Assembly (NCBI GenBank): GCA_964350865.1
Contig: CAYGLJ010000057.1
Span: 1 to 5,740, forward strand
Length of the DNA stretch: 5,740 nt
Direction: 5' to 3'
Source: Pontimonas sp964350865
GTDB lineage: Bacteria > Actinomycetota > Actinomycetes > Actinomycetales > Microbacteriaceae
Program-made: the position numbers and the translations under genes
Part shown: positions 1 to 5,188 of the stretch, in pieces
Position numbering within the stretch: position 1 is the stretch's first letter
How the letters are laid out: each line of letters opens with the position of its first letter
Notes under the pieces: generated by a model
The model's input: only the letters and a program-made list of their open reading frames with translations
What the model was told of the DNA's origin: nothing
Databases searched by the model: none

Positions 1-1951
1 ATCGAACGTCTCGCGCGTTTTGCTGGATGAATGTTCGCCTGGCTTCCACGTCTTCACCCATGAGGGTGCTGAACACGGTGTCGGCGACCGCAGCATCCTC
101 CAGCGTCACTTGCAAGAGGGTTCTCGTTTCCGGGTTCATCGTGGTGTCCCACAGCTCTTGATGGTTCATCTCACCCAGACCTTTGTACCGCTGGACCGAG
201 TTATCTTTAGGAAGCTTTTTGCCTTCCTTCTTTCCCGACTCAATCAGCGCATCTCGCTCGCGATCGCTATAGACGTATTCGTGTTCTGAGTTCGACCATT
301 TCAGGCGATAGAGCGGAGGCTGAGCGAGATACACGTATCCGCGCTCAATCAGCGGACGCATGTAGCGGAACAGCAAAGTCAACAGCAACGTCGTGATGTG
401 TTGACCATCCACGTCGGCATCTGCCATCAACACGATCTTGTGATACCGGACCTTCTCGACATCAAAGTCTTCACCGATGCCGGCACCAAACGCAGTAATC
501 ATGCCTTGGATCTCGTTATTTCCCAGTGCTCTATCCAGTCGAGCCTTCTCAACATTCAAGATCTTTCCGCGCAGGGGCAAGATCGCTTGGGTTTCAGGGT
601 TTCGCCCTGACACCGCGCTGCCACCAGCAGAGTCACCCTCCACTAGGAAGATTTCTGAAATAGCAGCGTCTTTGGACTGACAGTCTTTGAGCTTGCCGGG
701 CATCCCGCCGGACTCCAACAGCCCTTTACGTCGGGTTTGCTCGCGCGCTTTCCGGGCAGCGATTCGCGCTGCCGAGGCCTGAACGGCTTTCCGCACAACA
801 TCTTTCCCTTGGGCGGGGTTCCTCTCGAACCAATCGCCCAGGTGCTCGCCGGTGACTTTCTGCACAAAAGACTTCGCCTCGGTGTTACCCAGTTTTGTCT
901 TGGTTTGTCCCTCAAACTGTGGTTCACCCAGTTTCACCGACACCACAGCGGTCAAACCTTCGCGCACATCATCACCGGTGAGGTTTTCGTCTTTTTCTTT
1001 GAGTAACCCTGTCGATCGCGCATATTTATTCACGAGTGTCGTGAGCGCAGCTCGGAAACCTTCTTCGTGAGTTCCACCCTCATGAGTGTTGATCGTGTTG
1101 GCATATGTGTGAACGCTCTCGGAATACGCTGTCGTCCACTGCATGGCAACTTCGAGGGCGATGGTGCGCTCGGTGTCTTCGGCCTCAAAGGAAATGATGT
1201 CCGGGTGGACAATCTCCGTCTTCTTCGCGTTATTGAGGTACTCGACGTAGTCGACGAGTCCCTGCTCATACTTATAGCTGTCTGTGCGACCCGAGGCTGA
1301 TGGGCGCTCATCCACAAGATCAATCTGAAGTCCCTTGTTAAGGAAGGCCATTTGCTGGAACCGCGTCCGAAGAACTTCGTAATCGAAGTCCACAGTCTCG
1401 AATATTTCCGAGTTGGGCCAAAACTCAATGGTGGTCCCGGTTTCATCGGTAGCGCCGGCCTTTGCTAGGGGGGAATCAGGGACGCCGTTCTGATAGGACT
1501 GAGTCCAGCTGCTCCCCTGTCGCTTTACCTCAACAGTTAGTTTCTGAGACAGCGCGTTGACCACGCTGCTTCCCACACCATGCAATCCACCGGACACGGC
1601 GTATCCGCCGCCGCCAAACTTTCCCCCAGCGTGCAGTGTCGTCAATACGACCTCAACAGTGGAGCGCTTCTCGACGGGGTGTTCATCCACAGGGATCCCA
1701 CGGCCGTTGTCGGAGACGCGTACTCCGCCATCGGCCAACATGACTACGTTGATCTGGTCACAATGACCGGCCAACGCCTCATCGACGGAGTTGTCGACGA
1801 TTTCATACACCAAGTGATGGAGGCCACGGGGGCCGGTCGACCCGATATACATACCGGGCCGTTTACGAACAGCTTCCAGTCCCTCAAGGACTTGGATGTC
1901 ACTGGCGCCATAGGACTCTTCGTTGGAAGTTTTCTTAGGCGCTGACGACAT
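1..1951 (-). CDS. gyrB: DNA gyrase subunit B, 3' end cut by window edge
   Basis: GyrB is the ATPase and part of the cleavage core of the type IIA topoisomerase gyrase (GyrA2GyrB2), which adds negative supercoils ahead of forks. 650 full codons are visible. The last residues (QQNARDVR) match the family's usual ending, so only about three to five codons are missing. The GHKL ATPase domain lies at about residues 20-225: E50 is the catalytic base and N54 binds Mg (E. coli E42, N46), DNGRGIP is at 81-87, and LHAGGKF and GGLHGVG at 106-127. The transducer domain has the QTK loop at 349-351 (K351 matches E. coli K337). The Toprim domain has EGDSAGG at 438-444 and DADVDG at 511-516, giving metal ligands E438, D511 and D513. 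QRYKGLGEM follows at 587-595. The E. coli-type insert is absent, as in other actinobacteria, and there is no intein. The ATG start is fixed by AGGAG 9 nt upstream. gyrA is expected next, outside the window. Confidence 0.98.
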   Translation of the reverse strand, partial: MSSAPKKTSNEESYGASDIQVLEGLEAVRKRPGMYIGSTGPRGLHHLVYEIVDNSVDEALAGHCDQINVVMLADGGVRVSDNGRGIPVDEHPVEKRSTVEVVLTTLHAGGKFGGGGYAVSGGLHGVGSSVVNALSQKLTVEVKRQGSSWTQSYQNGVPDSPLAKAGATDETGTTIEFWPNSEIFETVDFDYEVLRTRFQQMAFLNKGLQIDLVDERPSASGRTDSYKYEQGLVDYVEYLNNAKKTEIVHPDIISFEAEDTERTIALEVAMQWTTAYSESVHTYANTINTHEGGTHEEGFRAALTTLVNKYARSTGLLKEKDENLTGDDVREGLTAVVSVKLGEPQFEGQTKTKLGNTEAKSFVQKVTGEHLGDWFERNPAQGKDVVRKAVQASAARIAARKAREQTRRKGLLESGGMPGKLKDCQSKDAAISEIFLVEGDSAGGSAVSGRNPETQAILPLRGKILNVEKARLDRALGNNEIQGMITAFGAGIGEDFDVEKVRYHKIVLMADADVDGQHITTLLLTLLFRYMRPLIERGYVYLAQPPLYRLKWSNSEHEYVYSDRERDALIESGKKEGKKLPKDNSVQRYKGLGEMNHQELWDTTMNPETRTLLQVTLEDAAVADTVFSTLMGEDVEARRTFIQQNARDVR

Positions 1952-1960
1952 TTTAAATTA

Positions 1961-1965
1961 CTCCT
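1961..1965 (-). promoter_or_regulatory. gyrB ribosome binding site
   Basis: AGGAG on the minus strand lies 9 nt before the gyrB ATG, separated from it by TAATTTAAA. It is the strongest Shine-Dalgarno sequence of the genes whose starts are visible here and supports the ATG at 1951 as the true start. Confidence 0.85.
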
Positions 1966-1986
1966 GAAGCTGGGCTCGGATGGCGC

Positions 1987-2010
1987 AAAAACCCAGAAAT
2001 ACCGGGGTTT
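1987..2010 (-). terminator. Weak hairpin plus T-run in gyrB leader (terminator or attenuator candidate)
   Basis: On the minus strand AAACCC (2010-2005) can pair with GGGTTT (1994-1989) around a 10-nt loop, and the T-run continues to 1987. The stem is only 6 bp with three G-C pairs, and most of the T-run lies inside the stem, so it is a poor textbook terminator. It sits about 100 nt after the dciA stop and only 21 nt before the gyrB ribosome binding site. It could therefore end dciA transcripts, act on the gyrB leader, or be chance. Confidence 0.22.
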
Positions 2011-2105
2011 ATTGCTAGCTCACAGTCTATCGAAGAGGGGTCCCAGAAAGGCCTATTTTGGCCCTCTGCGGACAGATTTCTTTTCTTTCCACCAATTAGG
2101 GGTTT

Positions 2106-2570
2106 CTAGCCATAAGTATCGCGCGGGCCACGCCCTGGAACAGAGCGTGAGCCATGTTTCCAAGAGGGGGCACCCGGTGCTTTTACGACGATGTCCGACA
2201 CGCCGGCTTGGGGGAATCGTTCTTGGAGCGCCTCTAGCAACTGCTTCTTCATGAGCTTCAGTTGCGTCGCCCACGCGCTTGAGTCACATTGAATCTCTAG
2301 CGAGCCGTCGTGAAAACCACTGGGTGATGCGTGTGCAGCGACATCATCGCCGACAATGTCCGCCCAATGTTCACTGAGGTCTGCCCGAGCGAGACTCGGT
2401 GCCCACCCCATCGATTGCGTCAGCTCATCAAAAGCATCAGCCATAGATCCGGGATCCCGGAGGTCCCCAAACGGCTCAGATCCGTTGGTGGTCCCTTTTT
2501 CGCGTGCGCGATAACCCCCGAACTTTGTGCGCAATCGTTGGTACACATTGCGGGCTTCAGGAGTCGTCAT
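2106..2570 (-). CDS. dciA: DciA-type DUF721 protein, replicative helicase operator
   Basis: This 154-aa protein belongs to DUF721/DciA, which in bacteria lacking DnaC or DnaI helps load or operate the replicative helicase DnaB. A short N-terminal segment (NVYQRLRTKFGG, about residues 8-19) leads through a polar linker into the core domain at about 45-131. The core carries the family landmarks GWAPSL (55-60), HWADIVG (68-74, W69), VAAHASP (77-83), and DSSAWATQLKLM (96-107). The C-terminal tail PSWKHGSRSVPGRGPRDTYG (135-154) is basic and typical of actinobacterial members. The ATG at 2570 overlaps the recF stop as ATGA, which suggests translational coupling. The position between recF and gyrB matches mycobacterial Rv0004. 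Family membership is seen directly; the helicase role is known from other species and transferred by homology. Confidence 0.93.
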   Translation of the reverse strand: MTTPEARNVYQRLRTKFGGYRAREKGTTNGSEPFGDLRDPGSMADAFDELTQSMGWAPSLARADLSEHWADIVGDDVAAHASPSGFHDGSLEIQCDSSAWATQLKLMKKQLLEALQERFPQAGVSDIVVKAPGAPSWKHGSRSVPGRGPRDTYG

Positions 2571-3679
2571 CGAGAACTCACCACACCATTCTTGACATCG
2601 AGTCGGGTCCCGTCCAACCCTGGAGGCAAGTCGTCTTCGACCGCACTTGTGATGATCAACTGCTCATAATCGGTGATTGCACCGACCAGCTTTTCCCGGC
2701 GACGAGCGTCCAGCTCTGCAAAAACATCATCCAGCATCATGATGGGGTCGCCACTCGCCCGATTTTCCCGCAACCACGCCGCCATACCGAGCCTGAGAGC
2801 GAGCGCAAGCGACCACGTCTCACCTTGGCTGGCGTGGGTTCGGGCTGGTTTGTTCTCGATGGTGAGCTCTACATCATCTCGATGCGGCCCAATGAGAGTC
2901 ATCCCACGCTCTAACTCCTCGGCCCGAACAGATACCAAGGCATCTGCTATCGAACCGGCGATGCTTTCATGACTCTCATCCTCGACAACGTAACCCTTGG
3001 GTTGATACGTCGCTGTTATCGCGTCACCCCCGGCTAAATTGTCATACTCTTCCGCAACACGGGGTGTGATCTCTCGCAGATAGCGCACGCGATCAGCCAC
3101 GATTGCTGCCGCAGCCTGCGCAAAACTCTCCGTCCATGCATCGAGTGTTGAGAGGTCCGCGCCTCGGGAAGTGGAGCGTAAGGATTTCAAGAGAGAGTTA
3201 CGTTGTTTGAGGACGCGCTCAAAATCACTAAAGACCGCTGCCATGGATGGAGACCCGCCCAGTACCAACTCATCCATGAAGTGCCGGCGAAAGCTTGGCT
3301 CACCTCGAACAATCGCAGAGTCTTCAGGGGCAAACATCACTGCTGAGACCCAGCGAGGAATCTCGGACAATTTGGCTTTGTTGCCGTTGAGTGTTGCGTC
3401 GTTCGTGCCGTGACGCTTCAGCGTGATACCGGCAGAGATATTCCGCTCTCCATGATGGAGCTGGGCAAAGACCGTGGCGCTTTCTTGACCATCTCTAATT
3501 AACGGTGCCCCCGAGGCCACGCGATGAGACCCCAATGTCGCGAGATAGCGAATTGCCTCGACAACGTTAGTTTTTCCTTGACCATTAGGTCCAACAAGCA
3601 CCGTTACACCAGGCGAGCACGCTAAACGGGTTGATTCGTGATTACGCCATTGGGTGAGATCGAGCTGACTGATCCACAC
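2567..3679 (-). CDS. recF: DNA replication and repair protein RecF
   Basis: RecF is an SMC-like ATPase that, with RecO and RecR, promotes RecA loading at single-strand gaps and stalled forks. The protein is 370 aa, a normal length. Walker A is GPNGQGKT at residues 30-37. The conserved FAPED (116-120) and GPHRDD (264-269) motifs are present. The ABC signature is SQGE at 284-287, and Walker B is IMMLDDVFAELD at 313-324 with acidic D317, D318 and E322. All ATPase motifs are intact. The start is GTG at 3679, chosen because the N-terminus (VWISQLDLTQWRNHE) then aligns with the family. Only a weak AGAAG precedes it by 6 nt. It lies 9 nt after the dnaN stop and overlaps dciA by 4 nt, so the three are probably co-transcribed. 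No gnd gene lies between dnaN and recF, unlike in some actinobacteria. Confidence 0.97.
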   Translation of the reverse strand: MWISQLDLTQWRNHESTRLACSPGVTVLVGPNGQGKTNVVEAIRYLATLGSHRVASGAPLIRDGQESATVFAQLHHGERNISAGITLKRHGTNDATLNGNKAKLSEIPRWVSAVMFAPEDSAIVRGEPSFRRHFMDELVLGGSPSMAAVFSDFERVLKQRNSLLKSLRSTSRGADLSTLDAWTESFAQAAAAIVADRVRYLREITPRVAEEYDNLAGGDAITATYQPKGYVVEDESHESIAGSIADALVSVRAEELERGMTLIGPHRDDVELTIENKPARTHASQGETWSLALALRLGMAAWLRENRASGDPIMMLDDVFAELDARRREKLVGAITDYEQLIITSAVEDDLPPGLDGTRLDVKNGVVSSR

Positions 3680-3688
3680 AGAGGACTT

Positions 3689-4834
3689 CTAGCGCATCAA
3701 CAAATTGGGCTGCAATAGGTAGCGGTACACCTCGGAGTCGCCACCATCCTGAGACTTCTGAGCAGTAATGAGCACAGGCCCGGGCTTATTCGGGTTATCA
3801 GTCTGCGTGAATGCAACGCGGACGAACTCGCTATGGGTTGCGCTAAGCCCGTCAATTAAGAACTGAGGCTTGAGTGATACGACGCACTCTTTGCCTACTA
3901 GGTGCCCGTCAATAGTTTCTGAAGCTTGAGCTTGTTCACTACCCAGGGCTTCAAGCGCAACACCGTCAGCCGTGAACGAATAGCGCAAAGGAGCTTCGCG
4001 CTCCAAGACAAGAGCAACTCGTCTAGTTGCCTCGATGAGATCCGAGGTGCTCACTACCGCGTAATCCGGAGTCTCAGAAGGGAACAACTTTGTGACTGGA
4101 GGGAAGGATCCCTTGATGAGCAGAGTAGTTACTGTCCTATCTGCAGAACCAAAGGCAACGAGTTCCCGCTCCCCACCAGTGTTAATGGTGATCGTAATTT
4201 CTCCAGCGGAAGAAAAGGTTTTCCCGATCTCTGCCAACGTGCGGGATGGAACGAGAGCGTGAAGTCCTTCATCACTCACCCCGCTCGCTTTCCACGCGAC
4301 CTCACGAGACGCGACGCGATAACGGTCAGTCGCCATCATCACAACGGCGGAAGCAGAAATATCAAGGAGGACACCGGTAATAACCGGGGTCACATCATCA
4401 CGAGAGGCCGCTGGGGCAACTTGGCTAACGGCAGAAGCGAAGTCATCTGCAGACACTGTTCCCTTAATGCCCTCAACCTCGGGAAGATTGGGATATTCCT
4501 CGACAGGCATCGTGGCCAGTGAGAACTTGGCGGAACCTGACGTAATGCTGACGGAATTACCCGATAGCTCACACACCACAGATTCGTGGGGAAGTCGTGA
4601 TGCGATTTCCGCGAGAAGGCGACCTGAGACGAGGACTGTGCCAGCTGCATCAACATTCGCGTCGATACGAGTCTTGGCTGACACCTCATAGTCGAAAGAA
4701 GAGATGGTGACATTGGAGCCGTCTGCTGCAATCAAAACACCACTCAGGATCGGAAGTGTGGTCCTCTGGGGTAGAAGTTTGACCGCAAAAGAGACAGCCT
4801 CACTGAAGACGTCTTTGTTGACTTCAAATTTCAC
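3689..4834 (-). CDS. dnaN: DNA polymerase III beta sliding clamp
   Basis: DnaN forms the ring-shaped dimer that holds DNA polymerase III and other enzymes on DNA. With a GTG start at 4834 the product is 381 aa, close to the family norm, and begins (M)KFEVNKDVFSEAVSF as actinobacterial clamps do. Three repeated clamp domains fit roughly residues 1-125, 126-255 and 256-381. Recognisable blocks are LPQRTTLPILSGVLI (about 21-35), MATDRYRVASRE in the middle domain, and the C-terminal YRYLLQPNLLMR, which ends the partner-binding face. The frame stays open upstream to a TTG at 4885, adding 17 codons (MCQNRVLRLS...). I reject that extension because family members start at KFEV and because it runs into the origin region. 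AGG lies 6 nt before the GTG and AGAGG 11 nt before it, so the ribosome binding site is only fair. It is the first gene of the dnaN-recF-dciA cluster. Confidence 0.97.
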   Translation of the reverse strand: MKFEVNKDVFSEAVSFAVKLLPQRTTLPILSGVLIAADGSNVTISSFDYEVSAKTRIDANVDAAGTVLVSGRLLAEIASRLPHESVVCELSGNSVSITSGSAKFSLATMPVEEYPNLPEVEGIKGTVSADDFASAVSQVAPAASRDDVTPVITGVLLDISASAVVMMATDRYRVASREVAWKASGVSDEGLHALVPSRTLAEIGKTFSSAGEITITINTGGERELVAFGSADRTVTTLLIKGSFPPVTKLFPSETPDYAVVSTSDLIEATRRVALVLEREAPLRYSFTADGVALEALGSEQAQASETIDGHLVGKECVVSLKPQFLIDGLSATHSEFVRVAFTQTDNPNKPGPVLITAQKSQDGGDSEVYRYLLQPNLLMR

Positions 4835-4852
4835 GTGACACCTGACCTCTGG

Positions 4853-4861
4853 AATGGATAA
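4853..4861 (-). promoter_or_regulatory. Weak DnaA-box-like site near dnaN start
   Basis: The minus strand reads TTATCCATT, seven of nine bases matching TTATCCACA. It lies 18 nt upstream of the dnaN GTG. If bound, it could link DnaA level to dnaN expression, but a single site this degenerate may be chance. Confidence 0.25.
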
Positions 4862-4921
4862 CCGCAGTACTCGATTCTGGCACAAAGCAATCGCAGTGTT
4901 CGATCGCCGTCGTTATTGGCT

Positions 4922-4956
4922 CAAAGGAAGGATTAAGAAAGGAAATAGTCATAACC
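4922..4956. other. AT-rich stretch, candidate DNA unwinding element
   Basis: About two thirds A+T over 35 bp, more than the rest of the spacer, and directly beside the paired DnaA boxes at 4959-4975. On the minus strand the boxes are followed by CGG and then TTA TGA CTA TTT, which partly resembles the box, GC-cluster, DnaA-trio order of basal unwinding systems. Placement by position and composition only. Confidence 0.35.
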
Positions 4957-4958
4957 GT

Positions 4959-4967
4959 TGTGGATTT
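4959..4967 (-). promoter_or_regulatory. DnaA box, degenerate
   Basis: The minus strand reads AAATCCACA, two mismatches from TTATCCACA. It abuts the exact box at 4967-4975 in the same orientation, sharing one base, so starts are 8 bp apart. The tandem GTGGAT repeat on the plus strand makes the pair stand out. Confidence 0.5.
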
Positions 4968-4975
4968 GTGGATAA
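4967..4975 (-). promoter_or_regulatory. DnaA box, exact consensus
   Basis: The minus strand reads TTATCCACA, a perfect match to the high-affinity DnaA box. It anchors the left box cluster, next to the AT-rich stretch on the dnaN side. Confidence 0.85.
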
Positions 4976-5070
4976 CGTGTCAAAAATCGCGAACTTGCTC
5001 TAAAACTACAACCGTGTGAGATGTGGAGTCCTTAGAGGAGAAAATGTGCACTGTGGTGACACCAGTCAAC

Positions 5071-5095
5071 AAAAAGCGATGTTTTTCTTCTCGCT
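5071..5095 (-). terminator. Possible dnaA terminator inside oriC
   Basis: On the minus strand AGCGA (5095-5091) can pair with TCGCT (5079-5075) around an 11-nt A-rich loop and is followed by TTTT. It lies about 94 nt downstream of the dnaA stop, in the right orientation to end the dnaA transcript before dnaN. The stem is only 5 bp, so the call is weak. Confidence 0.3.
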
Positions 5096-5103
5096 GTGGA
5101 AAT
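5095..5103 (-). promoter_or_regulatory. DnaA box, near consensus
   Basis: The minus strand reads ATTTCCACA, one mismatch from TTWTNCACA, at the first base. It lies between the two box clusters and overlaps the base of the putative dnaA terminator hairpin. Confidence 0.45.
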
Positions 5104-5134
5104 CCAGCGCGTGTCCTCCCCAAACCCATGCCAG

Positions 5135-5143
5135 TTTTTCACA
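5135..5143 (+). promoter_or_regulatory. DnaA box, matches TTWTNCACA
   Basis: The plus strand reads TTTTTCACA, fitting the relaxed consensus TTWTNCACA. It lies 2 bp before the exact box at 5146 in the same orientation, with starts 11 bp apart, about one helical turn. That spacing would put two DnaA molecules on the same face of the DNA. Confidence 0.55.
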
Positions 5144-5145
5144 AG

Positions 5146-5154
5146 TTATCCACA
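5146..5154 (+). promoter_or_regulatory. DnaA box, exact consensus
   Basis: TTATCCACA on the plus strand, the second perfect box in the spacer. It is the centre of the right cluster, flanked by a same-orientation box on its left and an inverted one 1 bp to its right. It lies 35 bp from the dnaA stop. Confidence 0.88.
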
Positions 5155-5155
5155 G

Positions 5156-5164
5156 TGTGGGAAA
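5156..5164 (-). promoter_or_regulatory. DnaA box, inverted partner
   Basis: The minus strand reads TTTCCCACA, one mismatch from TTWTNCACA. With the exact box at 5146-5154 it forms an inverted pair around a single G, giving the perfect palindrome CCACAGTGTGG at the centre. Confidence 0.45.
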
Positions 5165-5188
5165 CCCTCAACTAGAACTTGATTAGGT

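Larger units (their letters stand above)
4835..5188. other. Probable chromosomal replication origin (oriC), dnaA-dnaN spacer
   Basis: This 354-bp stretch between the dnaA stop and the dnaN start holds no clear gene. It carries two exact TTATCCACA DnaA boxes (4967-4975 minus, 5146-5154 plus). Boxes with one mismatch or none to TTWTNCACA lie at 5095-5103, 5135-5143 and 5156-5164, with weaker ones at 4959-4967 and 4853-4861. The boxes fall in a left cluster (4959-4975) and a right cluster (5135-5164). An AT-rich stretch lies next to the left cluster. The dnaA-dnaN spacer is the known oriC site in many actinobacteria. The dnaN promoter should also lie here, but I see no convincing -35/-10 pair. 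A 43-codon plus-strand reading frame (5044-5175) is discussed as a finding. Confidence 0.85.

Noticed and set aside
1030..1446. 138-codon minus-strand frame within gyrB
   Set aside because: It overlaps gyrB in another frame; the intact GyrB frame passes through it with all family motifs, so there is no frameshift and no second gene.
1580..1945. 121-codon open frame on the plus strand opposite the start of gyrB
   Set aside because: It is the reverse shadow of the conserved GyrB ATPase domain, has no ribosome binding site that I can see, and its translation resembles no protein family.
2047..2066. GGCC-AAAATA-GGCC hairpin after dciA as an intrinsic terminator
   Set aside because: The stem is 4 strong pairs plus wobbles and lacks a following T-run, so it does not meet the terminator pattern. 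It is mentioned only within the gyrB leader finding.
3926..4522. 198-codon open frame on the plus strand opposite dnaN
   Set aside because: Long, but antisense to the clearly coding dnaN. The product shows no domain or sensible composition, so it reflects codon bias on the real strand.
4390..4731. 113-codon minus-strand frame within dnaN
   Set aside because: It is an alternative frame of dnaN, whose own frame is continuous and conserved here.
4955..4983. Exact TTGACA (-35-like) on the minus strand at 4983-4978 as a dnaN promoter
   Set aside because: At 16-18 nt spacing the following hexamer is CAACGG or similar, nothing like TATAAT. The nearest TATGAC is 24 nt away. The -35 match alone may be chance.
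5054..5064. Short palindrome TGGTGACACCA in the origin as a repressor operator
   Set aside because: Perfect over 11 bp but single, not next to a recognisable promoter, and not matched to any operator I know. Too short to call.
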